From Mogibacterium sp. (GTDB taxonomy: Bacteria > Bacillota > Clostridia > Peptostreptococcales > Anaerovoracaceae): a DNA stretch of 5,970 bases. Under the pieces are notes generated by a model. That model was not told the origin of the DNA, did not search any database, and was given only the letters and a program-made list of their open reading frames with translations. Shown piece by piece: positions 1 through 5,022 of this stretch. The stretch lies in the NCBI GenBank assembly GCA_017434685.1, contig JAFREV010000054.1, positions 1-5,970 on the forward strand. The letters are read 5' to 3'. A program made the position numbers and the translations under genes. Position 1 is the first letter of the stretch. Each line of letters starts with the position of its first letter.

Positions 1-2
1 AT

Positions 3-368
3 GTACGTGCATACAAGATGCAGGGCGGCAAGAAGAAATACATCAGCAAGAGCCTGATGTACCATGGCTTCACTGCAGGCTACAAGGGCAGATACACAGA
101 TGCCAAGAGCGTAAGTGTTAAGAAAGCTGCCGTAAGCCTGAAGAAAGGCAAGACCTTCACAATTAAAGCAAGCATCAAGAAGGTTAAACCGAAGAAGATC
201 CTCATCTTGACCTCACATGCACCGAGACTGAGATACGTAAGCGGTAATCCTTTCGTAGCCAAAGTAAACGGCAAAGGAGTTATCACTGCTAAGAATCCTG
301 GCACATGCTACGTATATGCAGTAGCCACAAACGGCGTAAGAAAGGGAGTTAAGGTAACTGTTAAGTAA
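3..368 (+). CDS. C-terminal part of a surface protein with a group-2 bacterial Ig-like (BIG2) domain (5' end outside window)
   Basis: The reading frame is open from the window edge (first full codon at 3), so the gene starts upstream; 121 residues are visible. The first residues (VRAYKMQGGKKKYISKSL) look like the last strand of a fibronectin-III-like module. From about visible residue 34 the sequence fits a BIG2 fold: a lysine-rich strand (VSVKKAAVSLKKGKTF), then HAPRLRYVSGNPFVAKVNGKG, and a closing GTCYVYAVATNGVRKGVKVTV strand ending at the stop. Such domains are known as stalk or adhesion modules of secreted clostridial proteins, so an extracellular role is inferred. No sortase motif or membrane anchor follows, so any anchoring must lie in the missing N-terminal part. 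The segment is very rich in Lys. It lies on the inner side of a probable integration scar and may be accessory-element cargo. The fold is fairly certain; the whole protein's function is unknown. Confidence 0.75.
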   Translation, partial: VRAYKMQGGKKKYISKSLMYHGFTAGYKGRYTDAKSVSVKKAAVSLKKGKTFTIKASIKKVKPKKILILTSHAPRLRYVSGNPFVAKVNGKGVITAKNPGTCYVYAVATNGVRKGVKVTVK

Positions 369-477
369 GACGCCAAACGACTAAGCTAAAAAGGGGACCG
401 AAGGAATCTGAAAAAGCTTCTTTGGGAAACAAGGAGCGAAAAAGGAAAATGGAGATGTAATGGATATCGGTTTATTA

Positions 478-501
478 TGACTACACTTTTGACTACACTT
501 T
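478..501 (+). repeat. Perfect tandem repeat, TGACTACACTTT x2
   Basis: Two exact head-to-tail copies of a 12-bp unit (478-489 and 490-501). They lie 50 bp left of the tRNA 3' fragment, on the side where an integrated element would be. Short direct repeats at this position are typical of arm-type binding sites for tyrosine integrases. The repeat is seen directly; the binding role is inferred. Confidence 0.8.
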
Positions 502-550
502 GAGCGGCGCGGTTTGACCTCCTTTCGTTTCAAGGGTTTCAGCGCTTAGT

Positions 551-579
551 CATGGGTTCGAGCCCCATATGCCCCACCA
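551..579 (+). other. Orphan tRNA 3' end (T-arm, acceptor 3' strand, CCA): probable att site of an integrated element
   Basis: Positions 552-568 form a perfect T-arm: stem ATGGG (552-556), seven-base loop TTCGAGC (557-563), stem CCCAT (564-568). Then come seven acceptor bases ATGCCCC (569-575), discriminator A (576) and encoded CCA (577-579). A complete tRNA would need GGGGCAT near 504, plus D and anticodon arms. None is present, so this is a fragment rather than a functional tRNA. Tyrosine-integrase elements often use tRNA 3' ends as attachment sites and leave such a copy at the far end. The isotype cannot be read because the anticodon is missing. The intact tRNA is expected outside the window to the left. 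Confidence 0.75.
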
Positions 580-597
580 ATAATAACAAGGATTGAG

Positions 598-630
598 AGC
601 CTGCAATTTCAAGGATTGTGGGCTTTTATC
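598..630 (+). terminator. Intrinsic terminator behind the tRNA fragment
   Basis: AGCCTGCAAT (598-607) pairs with ATTGTGGGCT (615-624) over ten positions, two of them G-U pairs, around a seven-base loop. TTTTATC follows. It sits 18 bp after the CCA end and probably terminated the original tRNA transcript before integration. This suggests that sequence to the right of 579 is the native chromosome side. Confidence 0.65.
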
Positions 631-674
631 TTGCTTGAATATGGAATTGGTGTTTGCGAATAAGAATCAAAAAA

Positions 675-716
675 TGGCACTTTTTGGCACTTTAAGTGCG
701 GTACAAGTGCGGTACA
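675..716. repeat. Two tandem repeat pairs in opposite orientation (TGGCACTTT x2, AAGTGCGGTAC x2)
   Basis: TGGCACTTT occurs at 675 and 685 (10-bp period), then AAGTGCGGTAC at 694-704 and 705-715 (11-bp period). GCACTT in the first pair is the reverse complement of AAGTGC in the second. The four cores (677-682, 687-692, 694-699, 705-710) thus form a 2+2 inverted array spaced about one helical turn. This looks like a cooperative protein-binding site, such as integrase arm sites or a repressor operator. No protein is identified. Confidence 0.75.
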
Positions 717-726
717 GAATTATGTC

Positions 727-743
727 TTGCATTACTAATGCAA
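727..743. repeat. 17-bp near-perfect palindrome TTGCATTACTAATGCAA
   Basis: Eight-base arms flank a single central base at 735. No T-run follows on either strand, so it is unlikely to be a terminator. A dimeric regulator site or a recombination core is possible. It lies 11 bp right of the repeat cluster. Confidence 0.6.
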
Positions 744-881
744 AAAAGTGGAGAGGCCGGGTAAATCTGACACATCATCCACTAAGAAAAAGTTACCCCA
801 CATGTAAAAGAAGCCTTCTCCAGCCGCTCTGCGTCTGAATCTATGAAGACTCCTTACAATGCAAGACTTATGCTCTTATTG

Positions 882-898
882 TTTGAGGCATGCTCAAA
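882..898. promoter_or_regulatory. Inverted repeat over the LUD promoter, candidate operator
   Basis: TTTGAG (882-887) and CTCAAA (893-898) are perfect six-base arms around GCATG. They cover the -35 hexamer and part of the spacer, where a bound dimer would block RNA polymerase. The regulator is unknown. Confidence 0.45.
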
Positions 899-911
899 TA
901 ATTGGTATAAT
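883..911 (+). promoter_or_regulatory. Sigma-A type promoter of the LUD gene
   Basis: The -35 hexamer is TTGAGG (883-888), the spacer 17 bp, and the -10 hexamer a consensus TATAAT (906-911) with an extended-10 TG at 903-904. The predicted start near 918 gives a leader of about 35 bases to the ATG at 953. Confidence 0.75.
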
Positions 912-952
912 GCTTGCAGGAAAAGATATAAGACTGAAAGGGGATGAATCAG

Positions 953-1507
953 ATGAATGAGAACATCACAAAAAGAAACAAACTGCTTTCAGAGCAGATA
1001 ATCAAGGGCCTCGAAAAGAGGAATATGAAAGGCTATTATGCCGAGGATAAAGAAGAAGCACTTAAGATAGCGCTTGACTTGATAAATGAAGGCGCAACAA
1101 TCACCATGGGCGGCGGCATGAGCGTGCATGAGATCGGACTTGTTGAGGCTCTTAAAAAGGGCAACTATAATTTCATCGACAGAGATGAGATGGAGGATAG
1201 AGAGGCCGCCGCACTCGCGGGTTTCACGGCTGACTACTTCCTCACGAGTGCAAACGCCATGACTCAGGACGGCGTGCTCGTCAACATAGATGGCTACGGC
1301 AACAGAGTAGCTGCTACGGTATTCGGGCCGGGCAAAGTCATTTACATCGCGGGCATGAATAAAGTCTGCGCAGATCCTGAGGCAGCTCTCAAGAGAGCAA
1401 GAAACACCGCTGCCCCGACAAATAAACAGCGTTTTGACAAAAACACACCATGCAGCAAGACGGGAACCTGTATGAATTGTACGAGCCCGGACTGCATCTG
1501 CAGCTAG
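953..1507 (+). CDS. LUD-domain (LutC/YkgG-like) protein, interrupted by an in-frame TAG
   Basis: The protein belongs to the LUD superfamily (DUF162), annotated as 'lactate utilization protein'. LutC takes part in L-lactate oxidation in Bacillus, but the function of these stand-alone clostridial forms is not established. Visible features: an N-terminal helix (TKRNKLLSEQIIKGLEKRNM), the glycine-rich GATITMGGGMSVHEIG segment, DREAAALAGFTADYFLTSANAMTQDGVLVNIDGYGNRVAA, and GPGKVIYIAGMNK. A Cys-rich tail follows with pattern C-x5-C-x2-C-x4-C-x-C. An in-frame ATG at 944 directly touches the AAAGGGG Shine-Dalgarno sequence (937-943), so Met at 953 with nine-base spacing is the better start, giving 184 residues. 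Family members usually run to about 210 residues; here translation stops at TAG just after CICS, while 24 family-like codons continue in the same frame (next entry). The gene stands alone between its own promoter and a terminator. It may be a recent pseudogene, a functional truncated form, or a readthrough gene. Confidence 0.88.
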   Translation: MNENITKRNKLLSEQIIKGLEKRNMKGYYAEDKEEALKIALDLINEGATITMGGGMSVHEIGLVEALKKGNYNFIDRDEMEDREAAALAGFTADYFLTSANAMTQDGVLVNIDGYGNRVAATVFGPGKVIYIAGMNKVCADPEAALKRARNTAAPTNKQRFDKNTPCSKTGTCMNCTSPDCICS

Positions 1508-1582
1508 ATACTGTTTACGAGATACTCGATGATTCCGAATCGAATTCACGTAGTTCTCGTAAACGACAATCTCGGATTTTGA
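1508..1582 (+). pseudogene. In-frame C-terminal extension of the LUD protein after the TAG
   Basis: After TAG (1505-1507) the same frame continues for 24 sense codons to TGA (1580-1582). The peptide begins ILFTRYSM and ends IPNRIHVVLVNDNLGF. Full-length LUD proteins of this type, as I remember them, end in an RI-x-VVLVN-x-x-LGF-like strand, so this is their normal C-terminus. With the TAG read as an amino acid, the product would be 209 residues, close to family length. A single C-to-T change of CAG (Gln) to TAG would explain it. The preserved coding sense means the event is recent or the TAG is read through. Confidence 0.8.
1513..1564 (+). repeat. 10-bp perfect inverted repeat starting five bases after the TAG
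   Basis: GTTTACGAGA (1513-1522) and TCTCGTAAAC (1555-1564) are exact reverse complements. The 32-base interior can form a second small stem, TCGAT (1526-1530) with ATCGA (1539-1543). It lies wholly in the post-TAG coding frame. There is no T-run after it, so it is not the terminator. Confidence 0.75.
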
Positions 1583-1592
1583 TAATACAAAG

Positions 1593-1627
1593 CAAAAGGT
1601 CCTGCATTTGCAGGACCTCTTTGTTTT
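1593..1627. terminator. Bidirectional intrinsic terminator between the LUD gene and hsp20
   Basis: AGGTCCTGC (1597-1605) pairs perfectly with GCAGGACCT (1610-1618) around an ATTT loop. The stem extends with CAAA (1593-1596) against TTTG (1620-1623) past one bulged C. T-rich flanks occur in both directions (CTTTGTTTT on plus, TTTTGCTTTG on minus), so it can serve both convergent genes. Confidence 0.85.
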
Positions 1628-1683
1628 GCGGACTAAGCCGCGAGTCATCTGTAAAGGTATGTTATGAGAGATTGGTATGGCTG

Positions 1684-2133
1684 TTAACCTTCGATTGCGA
1701 TTGTTTTCTTCTCAGGGAGTTCAGGCTCTTTTTCTTTAGGGAAGGAGAGTGAGAGAACTCCGTCTTCGAATTTGGCCTTTACATCGTTTTCGTCGATGCC
1801 TTCGCCTACATAGAAGCTTCTCTGCATAGCACCTGAGTAACGCTCCTGGCGAAGCAGCTTGCCATTGTCATCCTTTTCCTCTTCGTTAACGGTCTTGGAT
1901 GCACCTACTAAGAGGTAGCCGTTCTCGAGGGAGAGGCTGATCTCGTCCTTCTTGTAGCCCGGCAGTTCGATGTCGAGTTCGTAGTTACCGTCTTTGTCCC
2001 TGACATCAGTCTTCATCAGACCGCCCGGTACTTTAGCAAAAGGTTTGTGTGCCGCGCTCTCGATTCCTCTCATGCGAGGGAAGTCGAAGAAGTCATCAAA
2101 GAAATCGTCGTTGAATAATTTCGGATAAAACAT
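1684..2133 (-). CDS. Small heat shock protein, Hsp20 / alpha-crystallin family
   Basis: This is an ATP-independent holdase that binds unfolding proteins in the cytoplasm and forms oligomers. The 149 residues fit the family length. The N-terminal arm is rich in Phe and Asp (FNDDFFDDFFDFPRM). The alpha-crystallin domain spans about residues 39-135, with TDVRDKDGNYELDIELPGY, an acidic loop near 83-90, and the hallmark FEDGVLSLSFPK (122-133, G125-V126-L127). The C-terminal I-x-I anchor is present as IAI (145-147). The start is supported by AAAGGAGG (2140-2147 on the minus strand) six bases before the ATG. The gene stands alone, convergent with the LUD gene and divergent from the nuclease gene. 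A perfect CIRCE element over its promoter indicates HrcA repression. Family assignment is secure. Confidence 0.96.
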   Translation of the reverse strand: MFYPKLFNDDFFDDFFDFPRMRGIESAAHKPFAKVPGGLMKTDVRDKDGNYELDIELPGYKKDEISLSLENGYLLVGASKTVNEEEKDDNGKLLRQERYSGAMQRSFYVGEGIDENDVKAKFEDGVLSLSFPKEKEPELPEKKTIAIEG

Positions 2134-2139
2134 ATTGTG

Positions 2140-2147
2140 CCTCCTTT
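2140..2147 (-). promoter_or_regulatory. Ribosome binding site of hsp20
   Basis: The minus strand reads AAAGGAGG six bases before the ATG at 2133, a near-consensus Shine-Dalgarno site that fixes the start. Confidence 0.85.
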
Positions 2148-2212
2148 ATATACATATCTTTTTTATCTTTTGAATGTGGCCTTCTGTACGGCCGCTTCTC
2201 TTTGACGACATC

Positions 2213-2241
2213 AGTGTAGCACTTTTGTTAGCACTCGTCAA
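2213..2241 (-). promoter_or_regulatory. Sigma-A type promoter of hsp20
   Basis: On the minus strand, TTGACG (2241-2236) is followed by a 17-bp spacer and TACACT (2218-2213). Transcription would start near 2206, giving a leader of about 73 bases. The -35 hexamer lies inside the CIRCE element, so repressor binding would exclude polymerase. Confidence 0.7.
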
Positions 2242-2254
2242 GAGAGAGTGCTAA
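2228..2254. promoter_or_regulatory. CIRCE operator (HrcA binding site)
   Basis: TTAGCACTC (2228-2236), nine bases, then GAGTGCTAA (2246-2254) match the CIRCE consensus exactly. Two further flanking bases on each side also pair (TG at 2226-2227, CA at 2255-2256), making 11-bp arms. HrcA is the known repressor for this site. Its position over the hsp20 -35 region makes hsp20 the likely target. Confidence 0.95.
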
Positions 2255-2353
2255 CATTTTTCAAAATTTTTTTCATACGGATTTTCGTCGACTCCTGTAC
2301 TCAAATTAATATTGTGATTTTGCTGTGAAATACACGGAAAAAAGCCTCATATG

Positions 2354-2362
2354 TGATACAAT
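2354..2362 (+). promoter_or_regulatory. Probable extended -10 promoter of the nuclease gene
   Basis: TG at 2354-2355, one base, then TACAAT (2357-2362) form an extended -10 element. No good -35 hexamer is seen at the usual distance. It would give a leader of about 80 bases and is the best candidate between the divergent genes. Confidence 0.45.
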
Positions 2363-2449
2363 TAAGCCAAATTGGTATTAAATGCAAAATAATGACAAAA
2401 CCAGTTGCGAATTTGCAGCATAAGACAATATAACGTCGGAGGAAAGCGT

Positions 2450-4078
2450 ATGAAATTGACTTTTATCGGTGCAGCACATGAAGTAACAGGCTCATGCACC
2501 ATGCTGGATGTTAACGGCAATCAAATATTAGTTGATTGCGGAATGGAGCAGGGAGCAGATCTCTTTGAAAACATCGAGATTCCTATCGCACCGGCTGAGA
2601 TAGATGCCGTTGTGCTGACTCATGCACACATCGACCACAGCGGCAAACTTCCGTTCCTGGTTGCCAACGGCTACAAAGGACCTATTTATTCAACAGAGGC
2701 TACATACAGACTCTGTGACATCATGCTGAAAGACTCGGCTCATATACAGGAGTTCGAGGCTCAGTGGAGAAACCGTAAAGCCCAGAGGGCAGGAGAGGAA
2801 GAATACCATCCGCTTTATACGACCGAGGATGTAATGAACACTCTGCCTCTCTTCAAGACAACGGGATATGGCGAGGAAATGGAAATATTCGACGGAGTCA
2901 GCATCAGCTTCACAGATGCAGGTCATCTGCTCGGATCGTCTGATATACTCTTCAAACTTAAGGAAGACGGCGTAGAGAAATCGATTCTTTTCTCGGGAGA
3001 CATCGGCAATGTCGAAAAGCCTCTAATAAAGTCACCTCAGGATCCGCCTCATGCCGATTACGTGGTATGTGAATCCACTTACGGTGACAGAGTGCATCCT
3101 GAGCAGCCTGACTATAAAGCGCAGCTCACGAAGATAATACAGACGACACTCGACAGAGGAGGCAACCTCGTAATCCCTGCGTTTGCCGTAGGAAGGACAC
3201 AGGAGCTTCTCTATTTTATAAGGATGATTAAAGAGGAGAACCTCATCAAGAATCACGCGAACTTCCCTGTAGTAGTGGACAGTCCGCTCGCAGTGGAGGC
3301 TACTAATATATACAGCACGGAGATGTACGACTATTACGATGAAGAGGCCATAGAGCTTCTGAAATCTGGCGTAAATCCTGTTACTTTCCCTGACCTCAAA
3401 GTTTCGGTATCGAGCGATGAGTCAAAGGCTATCAACGCAGACCTGACACCGAAGGTAATAATATCAGCATCCGGAATGTGCGAGGCGGGCAGGATAAGAC
3501 ATCACCTCAAGCACAATCTCTGGAGACCTGAGTGCACGATACTCTTTGTGGGATATCAGAGTCCGGGCACTGTAGGAGGAAAACTCCTGGACGGAGAGAA
3601 GGAAGTCAAACTCTTCGGTGAGACCATCCATGTTCAGGCTGAAATAATGAGGATCGATTCATTCAGCAGCCACGCGGATGAGCCGCATCTGCTGGAATGG
3701 GTTAAGAAAACAGACCCTGGAGTGAGAGTCTTCATAAACCACGGTGACGATGATGTGACGGATCATTTCGCTGCTGAGGTTTCGAAGGCCACGGGAAAAC
3801 CTGCAGTAGCTCCGTACAGCGGAGAAGAGTGGAATCTCGCAACGGATGAACTGATCAGAAAGGCAGAGATCAAGCCTGTCGTCAAGAAACAGGCCCAGGG
3901 TGGTTCAAGCGGAGGCGCGGATCACAGAGATACAAAGAATGCATCGCCTGAGTACAAGAATCTAAGGACCAGCGCAGATGAGCTTATGAAACTGGTAGGC
4001 AGAAGCGGAGAGATATCCAATAAGGAACTCAGAAAGATGCAGGCGGATATCGAAGAACTGATCAAGAAATATCAGTAA
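2450..4078 (+). CDS. MBL-fold beta-CASP nuclease (CPSF73/YSH1-like RNA-processing exonuclease family)
   Basis: This is a metallo-beta-lactamase hydrolase with a beta-CASP insertion, a family that cleaves RNA with two zinc ions. Using Met at 2450 (542 residues), the motifs are: VDCG with D29 (motif 1), H58-A-H60-I-D62-H63 (motif 2), GHLLGS with H159 (motif 3), SGDIG with D184 (motif 4), CESTYGDR with E208 (beta-CASP motif A), SGMCEAGRIRHH (341-352, motif B) and FSSHADE with H408 (motif C). INHGD follows at H431. All catalytic positions are intact. After about residue 482 a Gly/Ser-rich linker leads to a charged helical tail (501-542). The start is fixed by GGAGGA (2438-2443) six bases upstream; an in-frame TTG at 2405 has no such site. 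murI follows after 74 bp with no terminator, so co-transcription is likely. RNA maturation or decay is inferred; the exact substrate is unknown. Confidence 0.93.
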   Translation: MKLTFIGAAHEVTGSCTMLDVNGNQILVDCGMEQGADLFENIEIPIAPAEIDAVVLTHAHIDHSGKLPFLVANGYKGPIYSTEATYRLCDIMLKDSAHIQEFEAQWRNRKAQRAGEEEYHPLYTTEDVMNTLPLFKTTGYGEEMEIFDGVSISFTDAGHLLGSSDILFKLKEDGVEKSILFSGDIGNVEKPLIKSPQDPPHADYVVCESTYGDRVHPEQPDYKAQLTKIIQTTLDRGGNLVIPAFAVGRTQELLYFIRMIKEENLIKNHANFPVVVDSPLAVEATNIYSTEMYDYYDEEAIELLKSGVNPVTFPDLKVSVSSDESKAINADLTPKVIISASGMCEAGRIRHHLKHNLWRPECTILFVGYQSPGTVGGKLLDGEKEVKLFGETIHVQAEIMRIDSFSSHADEPHLLEWVKKTDPGVRVFINHGDDDVTDHFAAEVSKATGKPAVAPYSGEEWNLATDELIRKAEIKPVVKKQAQGGSSGGADHRDTKNASPEYKNLRTSADELMKLVGRSGEISNKELRKMQADIEELIKKYQ

Positions 4079-4152
4079 AAACCCTTCAGGCGCGGGGAAG
4101 GCAATCAGGCCCCGGCAATATATAGTGAAGGGGAGACAATCAGGAGGAAAGA

Positions 4153-4953
4153 ATGGATAACAGACCGATAGGAATCTTGGATTCGGGACTCGGCGGTCTT
4201 ACATCTGTATGGGAGCTTCATAAGAGACTCCCGGAAGAGAGAGTTATATATTACGGTGATACGGCGCGCACGCCATACGGCTCGAAGTCGCCGGAGACTA
4301 TTGTAAAGTTTGCCAATCAACTGGTGGACAGGCTTATTGCGTGCAATACAAAGATGATAATCATAGCCTGCAACACCATAACTGCATGGGCTCTTGATGA
4401 CTTGAGAGAAAAGCATCCGGCTATACCGATTATCGGTGTAATAGGTCCGACGGTCAGAAAAGTCGTATTCGACGGGGTTGAAAGCGTCGGCGTCATAGCC
4501 ACTAAGGGAACCATCGGAAGTGATATGTACGGCAAAAGTCTCAGAAAGATCAAACCGGATATCAAAGTGTCGAGTATGGCTTGCCCTGCCATAGTTCCGC
4601 TTATTGAAGAGGGGCTTACGGATACAGATATTATGGAGCTTACCATTAAGCACTATATGGATGATTTCGTAAGCGAGGGCGATTTCGAGGATTTGATACT
4701 CGGCTGCACGCACTATCCTCTTGTTTCGGGACAGCTCAAAAAACTCTACCCGAATCTCAGGCTTTACAGCTCTTCCGCAGAGGTAGTTGCACAGGCAAAA
4801 GAGATTATGCAGGAAAAAGAAATGCTGGCGGCCGGATCTGAGTTCACCGACAGATATTACGCCAGCGATTTGTCAGATAACTTCATCAATCTGACGGATA
4901 AATTGTTTGAAGGAACAGATTTCAAAATACATCTGTTAAAACTTGAAGAATAG
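4153..4953 (+). CDS. murI: Glutamate racemase
   Basis: MurI interconverts L- and D-glutamate in the cytoplasm without a cofactor and supplies D-Glu for the peptidoglycan stem peptide. The 266 residues match the family. Visible motifs are IGILDSGLGGLTSVW (6-20, with D10 and S11), YYGDTARTPYGSKS (33-46), the first catalytic cysteine C73 in IACNT, and the second, C185, in LGCTHYP with H187. Both cysteines of the two-base mechanism are present. The start has GGAGGAAA at 4143-4150 just upstream. It follows the nuclease gene by 74 bp and precedes the CYTH gene by 69 bp. A promoter for the downstream genes appears to be embedded in its last codons. Murein synthesis makes it essential in many bacteria, though some carry alternative D-Glu routes. 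Confidence 0.97.
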   Translation: MDNRPIGILDSGLGGLTSVWELHKRLPEERVIYYGDTARTPYGSKSPETIVKFANQLVDRLIACNTKMIIIACNTITAWALDDLREKHPAIPIIGVIGPTVRKVVFDGVESVGVIATKGTIGSDMYGKSLRKIKPDIKVSSMACPAIVPLIEEGLTDTDIMELTIKHYMDDFVSEGDFEDLILGCTHYPLVSGQLKKLYPNLRLYSSSAEVVAQAKEIMQEKEMLAAGSEFTDRYYASDLSDNFINLTDKLFEGTDFKIHLLKLEE

Positions 4954-4971
4954 CAGGTTTTTTAGTAAAAT
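4943..4971 (+). promoter_or_regulatory. Sigma-A type promoter inside the end of murI, driving the CYTH gene and tig
   Basis: TTGAAG (4943-4948), a 17-bp spacer and TAAAAT (4966-4971) make a good sigma-A promoter. The predicted start near 4978 leaves a leader of about 45 bases before the CYTH gene. It lets the CYTH-tig pair be expressed without reading through murI. Confidence 0.6.
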
Positions 4972-4980
4972 CTATGGGCT

Positions 4981-5008
4981 GCGCATTTGTTGGTATTCTG
5001 TAATGCGC
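4981..5008 (+). other. Stem-loop at the 5' end of the CYTH-tig leader
   Basis: GCGCATT (4981-4987) and AATGCGC (5002-5008) are exact reverse complements around a 14-base loop. The hairpin starts within a few bases of the predicted transcription start and ends before the GAGGG ribosome binding site at 5012-5016. No T-run follows, so it is not a terminator. It could protect the mRNA 5' end. Confidence 0.5.
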
Positions 5009-5022
5009 TATGAGGGAATGAA

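Larger units (their letters stand above)
369..952. other. Gene-free stretch holding an attachment-site scar, repeats and the LUD promoter
   Basis: No open frame here has both a plausible ribosome binding site and family-like protein. In order it contains: 369-477, where I see nothing beyond a weak hairpin without a T-run; 478-501, a tandem 12-mer; 551-579, the 3' end of a tRNA; 598-630, a terminator; 675-716, paired tandem repeats in opposite orientation; 727-743, a palindrome; 744-881, where I see nothing; and 883-911, a promoter. The structured items are listed separately. Confidence 0.7.

Noticed and set aside
398..425. A hairpin after the surface-protein gene as its terminator
   Set aside because: The stem is weak, with G-T pairs, and GAAACAAGG rather than a T-run follows it.
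504..579. A complete tRNA gene ending at 579
   Set aside because: The required 5' acceptor strand (GGGGCAT) and the D and anticodon arms are absent; only the 3' part is tRNA-like.
369..579. A tmRNA (ssrA) ending in the CCA at 579
   Set aside because: No matching 5' acceptor end and no tag-peptide reading frame ending in an ALAA-like sequence was seen.
593..838. An 81-codon plus-strand open frame
   Set aside because: It runs through a terminator, the repeat array and the palindrome, has no ribosome binding site and no family-like sequence.
1505..1507. Genome-wide reassignment of TAG to an amino acid
   Set aside because: murI and the CYTH gene both end at TAG at the expected family length, with no conserved sequence beyond.
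989..1648. A 219-codon minus-strand open frame antisense to the LUD gene
   Set aside because: It mirrors a well-recognised gene, crosses the bidirectional terminator and resembles no family.
1450..1752. A 100-codon plus-strand frame overlapping the LUD end
   Set aside because: It is in another frame, passes through the terminator hairpin and overlaps the end of hsp20; low-complexity, Arg/Ser/Phe-rich product.
2405..2449. A 15-residue N-terminal extension of the nuclease from TTG at 2405
   Set aside because: MKLTFIGAAHEVTGS is the normal start of the family, and a consensus ribosome binding site sits six bases before ATG 2450.
4094..4113. GGGG/CCCC pairing between the nuclease gene and murI as a terminator
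   Set aside because: The stem is only four bases and no T-run follows, so read-through into murI is more likely.
4105..4713. A 202-codon minus-strand open frame opposite murI
   Set aside because: It is a shadow of murI codon usage, with no recognisable domain.
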